The translations under genes and the position numbers were made by a program. Of a stretch of 64,000 nucleotides of DNA, positions 8,331 to 18,300 are shown in pieces. How positions within the stretch are numbered: the first letter of the stretch is position 1; each line of letters begins with the position of its first letter. Under the pieces are notes generated by a model. It did no database searches and was not told where the DNA came from. It worked only from the letters and a program-made list of their open reading frames with translations. This DNA is from GCA-002726655 sp046582185 (GTDB lineage Bacteria > Pseudomonadota > Gammaproteobacteria > Pseudomonadales > Azotimanducaceae), in contig JAYGEX010000042.1 of assembly GCA_046582185.1 (NCBI GenBank), positions 62,001 to 126,000 on the forward strand, written 5' to 3'.

Positions 8331-9344
8331 ATGGAAAAGGTAAGAACAGATGACGCCAGGTTTTCGAACCTGCCAGACTATCCCTATAAGCCCAATTATG
8401 TGGAGGTTCCTGACTTTGATGGCAGCACATTGCGGATGCATTATGTTGATGATGGAGAGGGTGAGATCATTCTGTGTATGCACGGGCAGCCCTCCTGGTC
8501 CTATCTCTATCGAAAGATGATTCCACTCTTTGTTGAGGCTGGATACAGGGTTATTGCACCGGATTTGATTGGCTTTGGGCGATCGGACAAGCCCACCGAA
8601 CGGGATAGCTATACCTATGCAAATCATGTTGCCTGGGTGAAAGCGCTACTCAATGAGCTGGATTTACGTGATATCACTATGCTCTGTCAGGATTGGGGTG
8701 GCCTGATAGGCTTGCGTGTTGCAGCGGAGAATCAGGATCGCTTCGCCAGAATTGTGACCGCAAATACCGGCTTGCCGGATGCGCAAGGCGTAGCTGACGA
8801 TAAGATTGAAGAAGTGAGTGCTCAGATGCGCGCCTATTATGACTCTTTACCTGTTCACGCAAATGAGATGGAGATGGGCATGGCCATGGCGACGGATAAA
8901 TCGGGCATGGGCTTTATGCATTGGGTGAAATTTTGTTCCGAATCCGATGGCTTCTCGCCCCAGGGAGTGTTGACCATGAGCAATGGCGGAATCCTGTCGG
9001 AAGGTGAACAGGCTGCCTATGGAGCTCCTTTTCCTGATGAATCCTATCTGGCCGGCGGCAGGCAGTTCCCGTCCCTGGTGCCGATAATGCCTGATAATCC
9101 AGCAATACAAGCAAACCGTGCCGCGTGGGCAGTACTGGAGAAATGGGAAAAGCCATTCCTGACAGCATTTTCGGATTCAGACGCGGTAACCGCAGGTGGT
9201 CATGTGCGATTCCAGGAGTCCGTCCCCGGTGCCAAGGCCCAGGCTCATATTACGATCAAGGGAGCAGGGCATTTTCTGCAGGAGCAGGCGCCAAAAGAGC
9301 TGGTTGCGGCGACCTTAAAGTTAATCGCGGATAATCCTGTCTGA
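8331..9344 (+). CDS. Haloalkane dehalogenase-like alpha/beta hydrolase
   Basis: 337 residues. The sequence HGQPSWSYLYRKMIP and the nucleophile elbow CQDWGG (Asp121, Trp122) are close in pattern to haloalkane dehalogenases of the DhlA branch, where the Trp after the Asp helps hold the halide. The acid is probably Asp284 (AFSDSDAV) and the base His314 (GAGHFLQ). DhlA has HGEP and LinB-type enzymes HGNP; here the third residue is Gln53, so halide or water positioning may differ. A close relative in this superfamily is epoxide hydrolase, but the QDWGG elbow favours dehalogenase. Cytoplasmic. A GST gene follows 88 bp later. Confidence 0.87.
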   Translation: MEKVRTDDARFSNLPDYPYKPNYVEVPDFDGSTLRMHYVDDGEGEIILCMHGQPSWSYLYRKMIPLFVEAGYRVIAPDLIGFGRSDKPTERDSYTYANHVAWVKALLNELDLRDITMLCQDWGGLIGLRVAAENQDRFARIVTANTGLPDAQGVADDKIEEVSAQMRAYYDSLPVHANEMEMGMAMATDKSGMGFMHWVKFCSESDGFSPQGVLTMSNGGILSEGEQAAYGAPFPDESYLAGGRQFPSLVPIMPDNPAIQANRAAWAVLEKWEKPFLTAFSDSDAVTAGGHVRFQESVPGAKAQAHITIKGAGHFLQEQAPKELVAATLKLIADNPV

Positions 9345-9432
9345 GAACTTGCTTTGATTCAAAAAAACGAAGAGCAATTTTTCAAGATTCATAAACAAAT
9401 CGCTAACTGCCCGGTGCAGGAGAAAATACAAC

Positions 9433-10488
9433 ATGTCTGATGAGCAAAGAGTTGTGCAGGAATTAATGGGAGCGCCAGGCTCACCTTATACACGAAAGAT
9501 GCTTGGCCTGATGCGCTACCGGCATATCCCCTATCGACTGGAACGTCAGTCGCGCATGATGCAGGGCGGCGAAGACAAACATCGAAAAGAGCGAGCCCAG
9601 GCAAAGGTGCCCCTGTTACCAACTTATTATTTTAAGGACGATAACGGCGCCGAAATTGCGGTCACCGATTCCAGCCCGCTAATCCGGCGGTTTGAACAGG
9701 AGTATCCAGGTCGCTCCGTTATTCCTGCCGATCCGGCGCTGGCATTCATCGACATGCTGCTGGAAGACTTTGGCGATGAGTGGCTGACCAAAGCCATGTT
9801 TCATTATCGTTGGCATTATGATGCCGACATTAAGAAGGGTGGTGATATTCTTCCACGCTGGGGTGGCATTTCACAGCCGGAAGATCAGTCCAGGGCAATG
9901 GGGGAATTCATTCGCGAGAGACAGATATCACGCCTCTCCTATGTTGGCTCTAACAATATAACGAAGTCTGTTATCGAAGACAGCTTTAAGCGATTCATTC
10001 ATTTGCTTGATAAACATTTAACCGAACAGCCATTCTTGATGGGGGAGCGGCCTGGATCGTCGGACTTCGCCATTTATGGACAGCTAACCTGTCTAGCCCT
10101 GTTCGATCCAACACCTCAGGCAATCATTCTGAATGAATGCCCCAGAGTGTATGCCTGGGTAGAGATTGTTGAAGAATTATCCGGATATCTGGTGTCCGAT
10201 GATGATTGGCTCGACGTCGATAATGCACCCGAGACATTAAAGAACATTCTCGGCGAAGTTGGCAGAATTTATGCCCCATATCTTATTGCCAACGCCAGCG
10301 CAGTAGCAGGCAAGGCTGAAAAGCTTGAGATGGTGTTAGATGGCAAGGCCTGGGTACAAAACCCATTTACTTATCAAGCCAAATGTCTGCAATGGTTGCG
10401 TGAAGCCTATAGTGCATTGAGTGAGAGTGATCGTGCCCGCGTAGACAATATTCTCGATGGTACTGGCATACTCCAGTTGTTTGAATGA
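9433..10488 (+). CDS. Glutathione S-transferase family protein
   Basis: 351 residues, longer than the usual 200-230 of bacterial GSTs. The N-terminal thioredoxin-like fold starts with MGAPGSPYTRKMLGLMRYR and contains the TDSSPLIRRFE motif that binds the gamma-glutamyl end of glutathione. The C-terminal helical domain includes RPGSSDFAIYGQL, the conserved hydrophobic staple of GSTs. About 100 further C-terminal residues are helical and of unknown role. AGGAG lies upstream of the ATG. It is likely a cytosolic detoxification enzyme, co-oriented with the dehalogenase-like gene. I cannot name the substrate. Confidence 0.87.
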   Translation: MSDEQRVVQELMGAPGSPYTRKMLGLMRYRHIPYRLERQSRMMQGGEDKHRKERAQAKVPLLPTYYFKDDNGAEIAVTDSSPLIRRFEQEYPGRSVIPADPALAFIDMLLEDFGDEWLTKAMFHYRWHYDADIKKGGDILPRWGGISQPEDQSRAMGEFIRERQISRLSYVGSNNITKSVIEDSFKRFIHLLDKHLTEQPFLMGERPGSSDFAIYGQLTCLALFDPTPQAIILNECPRVYAWVEIVEELSGYLVSDDDWLDVDNAPETLKNILGEVGRIYAPYLIANASAVAGKAEKLEMVLDGKAWVQNPFTYQAKCLQWLREAYSALSESDRARVDNILDGTGILQLFE

Positions 10489-10580
10489 GCAATTGTTTGA
10501 GCAGACTTAACCCGGTTATTCACGTCAGTGCAGTTGGCCGGGTCTATCCAATTCTTAACTCAATACTTAAACCTGTAGGG

Positions 10581-12101
10581 CTAGGCCGCGTCGGCGGTTT
10601 CTTCACTCTTGACTGGGCTGTTGCTCAGTGCTGTGACATTGCTTGTAGCATTGTCGATATGTAATGCGCCATCTTCCAGCGGTGCATTACGTATCAGTTT
10701 CTTATCGAGGGCATAGTTCTGGCTATTCTTCCATGGCCCGTTATCACCTTGCTTCGGCAGCAGGTGCATGCTGCGCTGCATATAACCTGATGAGAAGTCA
10801 GTAATCCATGGCATCAGATCCATATCCCTGTCTTCATCCCGCAGCCTTGGCGTGCACTGTCGCATACCCAGTTCGTCCATTCGATTGATTAGACGGCACA
10901 CATATTCTGCAATGATATCTGCACGCAAGGTCCAGGATGCGTTGATATAGCCGAAGGTTTGAATCATATTCGGCACATCGGAATACATCATGCCCTTATA
11001 GGAAACTGTATCTGCAAAATTGATATCCTTGCCATCGACATTGATTTTGATACCGGCAACGACAGACAGGCAGAGCCCCGTTGCTGTAACAATGATGTCC
11101 GCTTCCAGTTCTTCACCGTCGGTGAGTTTGATGCCGTTCGCTGTGAAGGTATCGATGTTTTTGGTGACCACCGTTGCAGTTCCGTCCTTCAATACTTCAT
11201 ATAGATCGTTATCCGGGATCAAGCACAATCTTTGATCCCAGGGGTTATAACTCGGCGTGAAATGCGTATCCACATCAAAGTCCGGCAGGGCATCACGAAC
11301 CATCTTGAGGATTGCAGCCTTTACCTTTTCGGGCTTGGTGCGCGTCTGGTTATAAAAGAAATTCCCGAGCTTGATATTCTTGAAGCGGGTAATTGCGTAG
11401 GCCCAAGTTTCTGGTAAATACTTTCGCAAGGTATTGGCGAGCTTATCTTCGGCCGGGCGGGATACAACATAGGTTGGCGAGCGCTGCAACATGGTGACCT
11501 GCGCGCCGGTCTTGGCCATGGCAGGCACGAGGGTCATGGCCGTTGCGCCAGAACCAATAACGATAACTTTTTTGCCGGAGTAGTCGAGATCTTCCGGCCA
11601 GAATTGTGGGTGAACGGTAGTGCCCTTGAAGTCATCTGCACCTTTGAATTCTGGTGTGTATCCTTCGTCGTACTTGTAGTAACCACCACACATATAGAGG
11701 AAGTTGCATGAGAACTCGATTGTATCTCCGGTATCGCCTAATTTCGCGAACACTTGCCAGGTGGCAGACTCTGTGGACCAGGAAGCTGACTTCACCATAT
11801 GTTTGAATCGGACATGCTGACGAATATCGTTTTCGTCAGCGGTTTCATTTACGTAACCAAGGATGGATGGCCCATCAGCTATCGCTTTGGCAGCTGTCCA
11901 CGGTTTGAAATTATAGCCCAGGGTATGCATATCACTATCAGATCGAATGCCGGGATAACGGAATAGATCCCAGGTACCACCGATGGCTTCGCGACCTTCC
12001 AGAATGGCAAAGGTCTTGCCAGGGCAGCTATTCTGCAGGTGATATGCGGCACCTATACCGGATAAACCGGCGCCGACAATGACCACGTCGAAATGATTCA
12101 T
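10581..12101 (-). CDS. FAD-dependent monooxygenase, Baeyer-Villiger/FMO type
   Basis: 506 residues with two Rossmann motifs: VGAGLSGIG (10-17) for FAD and IGSGATA (182-188) for NADPH. Between them is the Baeyer-Villiger fingerprint FxGxxxHxxxW(P) as FKGTTVHPQFWP (158-169). GGTWDLFRYPGIRSD is the expected FAD-domain block. Enzymes of this class insert oxygen next to ketones or oxidise soft nucleophiles such as sulfides. The C-terminal tail, about 40 residues rich in S/T/A, is low in conservation. A GAGAAG site precedes the ATG. It is convergent with the GST gene. Substrate unknown. Confidence 0.92.
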   Translation of the reverse strand: MNHFDVVIVGAGLSGIGAAYHLQNSCPGKTFAILEGREAIGGTWDLFRYPGIRSDSDMHTLGYNFKPWTAAKAIADGPSILGYVNETADENDIRQHVRFKHMVKSASWSTESATWQVFAKLGDTGDTIEFSCNFLYMCGGYYKYDEGYTPEFKGADDFKGTTVHPQFWPEDLDYSGKKVIVIGSGATAMTLVPAMAKTGAQVTMLQRSPTYVVSRPAEDKLANTLRKYLPETWAYAITRFKNIKLGNFFYNQTRTKPEKVKAAILKMVRDALPDFDVDTHFTPSYNPWDQRLCLIPDNDLYEVLKDGTATVVTKNIDTFTANGIKLTDGEELEADIIVTATGLCLSVVAGIKINVDGKDINFADTVSYKGMMYSDVPNMIQTFGYINASWTLRADIIAEYVCRLINRMDELGMRQCTPRLRDEDRDMDLMPWITDFSSGYMQRSMHLLPKQGDNGPWKNSQNYALDKKLIRNAPLEDGALHIDNATSNVTALSNSPVKSEETADAA

Positions 12102-12216
12102 AAACTTCTCACTAGCTTAATGTTCAGATTAGCCTTGTATTGTAGCAGGAAAGTTTCTTTTCCAGCCCCGTTGCAATTATCTATCGCCATCAACTATATG
12201 AATTGGCAAGCAGCCT

Positions 12217-13248
12217 CTAGGAAAAACCAATGGATAACAGATTTTCCAGAGGCTTGTAGAGCTCTTCCAGATAGGTGATATCTTCTGCCTCGAGGGTTAT
12301 TTTGGTTGCCCCAACTAAATCATCAAGCTGCTCAATTCTGGATACACCAACAACGGGTGAGCAGACCTCGTCTTTGCTCAGCAGCCAGGCAAGCGCAATC
12401 TGTGCCGGGGATTTACCATATTTTTCAGCTGTTTTCACCACCCTGTCTGCTATTTCAAAATCCATCTCACCGCGATATAAACCTTCTGTTCGTTTTCGGT
12501 CGCCGCCTTTGGAGCGATTGGTGGAACCACCGTCGAACGAGCCCTTGTAAGCCCCGGTAAGTATGCCTCTTGCCAGTGGTGACCAGGGCGTGAGTGCAAT
12601 ACCGGTACTCGAACAATATGGGTTCATCTCTCGTTCTTCTTCACGATAGATGAGATTGTAATGGTTCTGCATAGAGATGAACTTGGTCCAGCCATTTGAT
12701 TCTGCCGTCATTTGAAGCTCGGCAAACTGCCAGGCAAACATGGACGAACCGCCAAGATATAAAGCCTTGCCTGCTTTCACGACGTCATGGAGTGCTTCCA
12801 TGGTTTCTTCAATAGGTACCTCTGCTTGTCCGGGCGTGCCATGGGGGTGTCGGTGGATAATCAGCTGATCCACATAATCATGTCCGAGCCGTTTCAGGCT
12901 CTGATCCACTGCCTCCATGATGTGTTTTCTGGAGAGCCCGCCGGAATTAGCGCCGCGCCCCATCGGCATCGCTACCTTGGTGGTCAGTACATACTCGTCC
13001 CTGGGTAATAGTTCCTTCAGCAGTTGGCCAATGACAATTTCACAGGCGCCAATGCCGTAGACATTGGCGCAGTCGAAGTAGTAGAGTCCATGATCGATGG
13101 CTGCCTTGAAGATGGGGCGGGCATCATCCAGGCCGAGAGTCCAATCGCCTTGGTGGCCTTTGCCTGGTTCGCCAAAGTTCATCGTTCCCAGGCAAAGCTG
13201 AGAGACGCGCAGACCGCTTTTGCTGCCAAGCTGAATGGATTTTAACAT
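12217..13248 (-). CDS. Aldo/keto reductase
   Basis: 343 residues of the AKR TIM barrel. The catalytic tetrad is visible: Asp and Tyr in FDCANVYG, Lys in TTKVAMP and His in IIHRHPHG. NADPH-binding elements are late in the protein (SPARGILTGAY-like loop and PVVGVSRIEQL). The family reduces aldehydes or ketones to alcohols; the YajO/PdxI-like subgroup is the closest by pattern. It lies 115 bp upstream of the monooxygenase on the same strand, and both could be transcribed together. Nothing shows its regulation. Confidence 0.92.
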   Translation of the reverse strand: MLKSIQLGSKSGLRVSQLCLGTMNFGEPGKGHQGDWTLGLDDARPIFKAAIDHGLYYFDCANVYGIGACEIVIGQLLKELLPRDEYVLTTKVAMPMGRGANSGGLSRKHIMEAVDQSLKRLGHDYVDQLIIHRHPHGTPGQAEVPIEETMEALHDVVKAGKALYLGGSSMFAWQFAELQMTAESNGWTKFISMQNHYNLIYREEEREMNPYCSSTGIALTPWSPLARGILTGAYKGSFDGGSTNRSKGGDRKRTEGLYRGEMDFEIADRVVKTAEKYGKSPAQIALAWLLSKDEVCSPVVGVSRIEQLDDLVGATKITLEAEDITYLEELYKPLENLLSIGFS

Positions 13249-13562
13249 GCTTAATTTCCAAGGTTGATTAATTGCTATGGATAGTATCGAATCTTCTTTT
13301 TCAATTCGACAGAATTAATGCCGGATCTGGTCGATATATTGTTCTCAGGTATGAATAATTCAGCAGCACCTGAAGACTTAGAATTCGGACAAGAGCTAGC
13401 CTGGATGTGACAATAGTTCGTCGACAATGGCTGGCTTTAGCCTACCTATGAGGAAGGGTGCGGACTTTGCAAGTAACTTATGTCATCAAGGCTATCTATT
13501 TACACTGCCATTTACTAACGACCTTTCAAAAATAACTGTTGATTAAAGCCAAGGAAATTCTG
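13249..13562. other. Intergenic region between divergent genes, with dispersed repeat
   Basis: 314 bp that must hold the promoters of the AKR gene (minus) and the DUF885 gene (plus). It contains one copy of the dispersed repeat at 13458-13494. A 30-codon open frame at 13318-13410 starts with ATG but has no clear ribosome binding site, so I do not call it a gene. Confidence 0.4.
13458..13494 (+). repeat. Dispersed repeat, copy 1
   Basis: Short copy with TGCGGACTTTGCAAG, then CTTATGTCATCAAGGCT. It matches the core of the other copies (TGCGGACTACACGAGAATT, ATGTCAGATCAAGGCT). It lies between divergent genes. Confidence 0.65.
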
Positions 13563-15368
13563 ATGTTTAGATTACGCTTTCTGTCCTGCCTGCCGTTGTA
13601 CATTACCGTACTGTTTCAATCAGGGGCAAGCGCTGACGTTGTTGACCGTTCACTAGAGGTATCAAAGTTACACAGGATATTTAAACAGCAATGGGAGGTA
13701 ACGATGCGACAAAGTCCAGTATTCGCCTCCAGGCTGGGTGACAGGCGGTTCAATCAGCAGTGGCGGGACTTGAGTAAAAGTGCCCGCATGGAAAGACATC
13801 TCACCAGTCTAATGGCCTTGGATGACATTCATAGCGTTGATCGAGAATTGTTGGAGGGTGTCGAGCGAGTCAACTACGATCTATTCGAGCAGCGAATATT
13901 GAATCAACTTGAGGCCCGGCAGTTTCAATCGATATTAATACCCATCAGTCAACGAGGTGGCATTCAGAGCCTGGATGAAACAGGGAATCGCCTGCGTATG
14001 ACCACGGTTTTAGATTATGATGACTGGCTGGTTCGATTGAGCAAGATTGATATCCTGATGGATCAAACCATTGCCTTGATGAAGGAAGGCATGGAGAAGG
14101 GCATTGTACCGCCGAAGATAACGATGCAACGAGTGCCAGCACAAATTGAAAAACAACTGGTTAAAGATCCACAGGAAAGTTTGTTCTACAAGCCGTTTGC
14201 CACTATGCCCAAATCATTTTCTAAAGATGACGCAGAGCGGATAAAGCTCAAGGCAGAGCAAGTCATTCGGGATAAGGTCATGCCGGCCTATCAAAAGCTG
14301 TACGATTTTTTCACCATGATTTACCTGCCTGCTTGCAGGGACAGCATTGGCGCATCGGACCTTCCTAATGGCAGGGCTTTCTATGAATTCCGGGTTAAAT
14401 ATTATACAACAACGGATTTAACGCCCGACGAGATCCACAAAATTGGGCTAGCTGAAGTGGAGAGGCTGCGCGGCGAAATGGCGGAGGTCATGTCTGAGGT
14501 AAAGTTCGACGGTACGCTTAAGGAGTTTTTTCACTTTCTAAGAACGGACTCCAGGTTCTACTATGATTCACCAGAGGAATTATTCGATGCTTATCTCGCC
14601 ATTGCCAAGAGAATCGATCCCAAATTAATTAGCCTGTTTGGAAAATTACCAAGAATGCCTTACGGGCTCAAACGAATTCCAGAGGCAATCGCACCAGATA
14701 CAACAACTGCGTATTACTCGAGGCCGGCAGCAGACGGCAGCCGTGCAGGTTACTATTATGTCAACCTCTATAAGCCAGAGACCCGGCCAAAGTATGAAAT
14801 GGAAGTGCTGACGGTCCATGAATCCGTGCCAGGCCACCATTTGCAAATTGCATTGCAGCAGGAATTGGAACAGCTACCTAACTTTCGCCGCTATGCCGGA
14901 TTTACTGTTTTTACAGAAGGTTGGGGCTTGTATAGCGAACAACTTGGATACGACCTTGATCTGTACAAAGATCCCTATTCGAAGTTTGGGCAGCTAACCT
15001 ATGACATGTGGCGCGCAGTACGCCTGGTGGTGGATACTGGCATGCATTACAAGGGGTGGACGAGACAACGCGCCATCGACTACTTTATGGACAATGCCGC
15101 ACGACAGGAGTTGGATATCGTTAATGAGATCGATCGATATATTTCCTGGCCTGGACAGGCCCTCGCTTACAAGTTGGGGCAACTTAAATTCATGTCCCTT
15201 CGGGCGAAAGCGAAAGCAGCACTGGCCGAGAAATTCGATATCCGCGAATTTCACGACACTGTGCTAGGTCAGGGAGCAGTTCCACTGTCGGTACTGGAGG
15301 ACATAGTTACCCAGTGGATCGAAGCCAAGCAGTCAGACCAGCAGCTAGACAATTTATTGGTGGACTGA
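13563..15368 (+). CDS. DUF885 family secreted metallopeptidase-like protein
   Basis: Start chosen at ATG 13563, preceded by AAGGA at 8 nt; a TTG at 13539 is also in frame. A signal peptide covers about the first 25 residues (ending near SGASA). The 601-residue protein has the family's zinc site HESVPGHH (419-426, an HExxxGH motif) and the downstream TEGWGLYSEQLG that supplies further ligands. DUF885 proteins resemble M32-like gluzincins and several act as periplasmic peptidases. No lipobox is seen, so it should be soluble in the periplasm. It overlaps the 3' end of the RND permease gene by 15 bp tail to tail. Confidence 0.9.
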   Translation: MFRLRFLSCLPLYITVLFQSGASADVVDRSLEVSKLHRIFKQQWEVTMRQSPVFASRLGDRRFNQQWRDLSKSARMERHLTSLMALDDIHSVDRELLEGVERVNYDLFEQRILNQLEARQFQSILIPISQRGGIQSLDETGNRLRMTTVLDYDDWLVRLSKIDILMDQTIALMKEGMEKGIVPPKITMQRVPAQIEKQLVKDPQESLFYKPFATMPKSFSKDDAERIKLKAEQVIRDKVMPAYQKLYDFFTMIYLPACRDSIGASDLPNGRAFYEFRVKYYTTTDLTPDEIHKIGLAEVERLRGEMAEVMSEVKFDGTLKEFFHFLRTDSRFYYDSPEELFDAYLAIAKRIDPKLISLFGKLPRMPYGLKRIPEAIAPDTTTAYYSRPAADGSRAGYYYVNLYKPETRPKYEMEVLTVHESVPGHHLQIALQQELEQLPNFRRYAGFTVFTEGWGLYSEQLGYDLDLYKDPYSKFGQLTYDMWRAVRLVVDTGMHYKGWTRQRAIDYFMDNAARQELDIVNEIDRYISWPGQALAYKLGQLKFMSLRAKAKAALAEKFDIREFHDTVLGQGAVPLSVLEDIVTQWIEAKQSDQQLDNLLVD

Positions 15369-18300
15369 CTCTGTCTTCGATGCAATCAAGGCGAGGACTT
15401 TTTCTTTACCGCGCCGTGCAAGCGCTCCGATATCTTCGCCTATGCAATACAGGGATGGCACCAGAAACAAGGTGACAAACAAGGCGAACAGCACGCCAAA
15501 TGCCAGTGCCAGTACTGCAGGCTTCAGAAACTGGGCATCCGTAGATCGTTCTGCCATGATTGGCATCAAGCCAACAAATGTAGTGACGGTTGTTAACAGT
15601 ATAGGCCTGAACCTGGTAACGCCTGCCTCAACAACGGCTTCCATTGCGCTTGAACCTTTCTCCCGCAGTCGGCCGATATAGTCAACCAGAACAAGGTTGT
15701 CGTTAATCACGACGCCTGCTGCTGCGCCAATGCCAAAGTAAGAAAAGAGTGCCATGGATACGCCGAAGATTAGATGCCCGTAGATCGCGCCCATAAATCC
15801 AAAGGGTACTGCGGTCATGACCAATAGTGGTAACCAATAAGAGCGGAATGCAATCGCGATCAATGCGTACATCACAAAAAATGCGATGGCATAGAGAGAG
15901 AATATTTCATCGAAGAAGATGTCTTCACCCTGAACGCCAGCGCCTACTTTCAGCTTAGGGTAACGTTCCTGCAATAGGGGTAGAAAGGTCTCATCCATAT
16001 TGGTTCGAATGTCACTCATAAGTTCGCCAACGACTCCGGCTGTGACACGCACCATACGTTCGCCATCACGGCGCTGAATAATTTGTACGCCGGATGCAAC
16101 CTCGATATCAACAACCGAGAGCAGCGGAATCTCACGACCGTCATCGGTTCTCACCATAAAGTGGTTCAAACTTTCCAGGCTGTAGCGGAGCGCCCTGGGG
16201 TATCTCACCATTACTTTAACGTCGCCGTTCTCCCGTGGCAGGCGCTGCACTTCTTCGCCGAAATAGGCCTGCCTGACCTGTTGTGATACCTGGGCAAGGC
16301 TGAGCCCTAACTTCTCTGCGCCGGGTAGTAATTGCATATGGAGCTCGTCGGATTCACCTCGCAAGTTATCCCGCACAAAGAAAGTGCCATCATATTCCTG
16401 AAGTTGAGCCTTGGTATCGTTGCTGGCGGCCTGTAAAATTTTGAGGTCTCTATGCCGCAGGATATAACTGACGCGAGGCGAAGAATTGTTCATCGTATAA
16501 TTAACTCCGATCTCATCTGCGTCGGGGATATCGCCAACCAGTTCCCGCAGCCGCAATGCTGCTTCCTTGGCTGACATGTCCCGGACTTCGGGAGGCGAGA
16601 GTTTAATGATGGCAATAACGCTATCCCGGCGGGATCGTGTGTACCAACCTTCTATAATCTGCCCGGTACCGCCTTCGGTCGCGGCGCGTTCTTTTACTTC
16701 ATCGATTAGCTTTAGCTCTGCTGCCTGAAGTTGTTCCAATATCGCTGTTGCGCGAGAGTATGGCGTGCCGGTAGGAAGTACCACGTTCACATAAATAAGC
16801 TCATCCTCAACCTCTGGCATAAAGGCAAACTTGACCCAGCCGCTGGAGAAAATGCCAACGCTGATGACAAAGCCAGTGATAAATATGCTGGTTGTCAGAT
16901 AGCGATGTGAAACTGCCATGCTCACCGCTGCTCTGTAATTCGTTCGTGCAAAGTTGACAATGCTCTGTTCTATTCGCTTCTGCCAGGATGCCAGCCGCCC
17001 CATTTTTTCCCGCGGCTTCAGATTGGCAAGGTGAGATGGCAGTATTAGAAAAGCTTCCAGCAGTGAGATGACAAGTGCGACGGTGATGACTATTGATAGC
17101 TGTCTGGTTGCCTGGGCATCTTCACCGGTCAGGAAAAACCATGGGGCGAAGGCGACGATGGTTGTCAGCACGGCGAAGATAACTGGTTTCGAAACCGCCA
17201 GAGCACCGGCAATGGCAGATTCAGGTCCGCCGCCGCCCGGGAAGTGGCTATGCTGATGAATGCTCTCGCCGACAACAATGGCATCATCTACGACAATGCC
17301 CAGCACCAACAGGAATGCAAAGGTTGACAGTATGTTCAGGGATACATCATTGACTGGCAACAGAGAAAATGTGCCCAGGAATGCAACGCCGATGCCAGCG
17401 GTTACCCAAAGGGCTACCTTGGGTCTAAGGGATAGTATAAGCACCAGGAATACCAGGGTCAGCCCCAGATATGCGGAAGAGCTGATGGTATCCATGCGGC
17501 TGTTGTAAGTATCAGCAGAGTCAAACCATAGAGAAATGTTTACGCCCTCAGGCAGCGACTTCTTCCTCTCTTCGACCCATGCCAGCACCGACTTGCTGGT
17601 CTTAACAATCTGCATATTGTCGGTAGACATGATTTGCAGCAATACGGCAGGCTCGCCATTCATAGTGGCAAGGATTTCGTTGTCCTCAAAGCCATCAATC
17701 ACCTTGGCCACGTCACCAACTCTGATAATGCCGCCGTTGACGGATTGCCGGATCACGATATTGTTGAAATCCTGGACACTGTCTGCCATGTTTCGGGCCC
17801 GGAGCAGTACATCGCCAGTTTCCGTGCGGATACTTCCAGATGAAACATTGATGGAACTACCGCGTATGGCCTCTGCAACTTCGGCGAAGCTCAGGGAATA
17901 TCTGCGCAGAGCATCTTCAGATAGCTCGATGGTTACTTCTTCTCTTCTGGTACCAAATAATTCGACGATGGAGACCCAGGGCAGACCGGCAACTTCGTCT
18001 CGCAAATCTTCTGCGAGGCGGTTGAGTTCACGTTCTTCAAGAAATCCATGGACGGCAATACGCAGAATCTCGTTTCGATATTCGATCTGACGGATGCGGG
18101 GGTTCTCGATATCTCGTGGCATTGCGTTCACTGAATCAACCACGCCTTTTACATCGTTGACAAATTTGTCAATGTCTTCACCAGCGAATGTATAGACCTC
18201 GATTTGGCCGAATCCCTCTGCGGAGGTTGAATAGATATGGAATATATTGTCCAGGCTCTTCAGCGATTCCTCTATTCGAGTAACGATCTGCTCTTCAACT

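Noticed and set aside
10510..10545. ACCCGG/CCGGGT inverted repeat between convergent GST and monooxygenase genes
   Set aside because: Short stem with a long loop and no T run; not a clear terminator.
13318..13410. 30-codon open frame between the AKR and DUF885 genes
   Set aside because: No convincing ribosome site and no recognisable similarity; could be chance.
17536..18090. 184-codon open frame antisense to the RND permease
   Set aside because: Ser/Thr/Arg-rich shadow of a clearly coding frame on the other strand.
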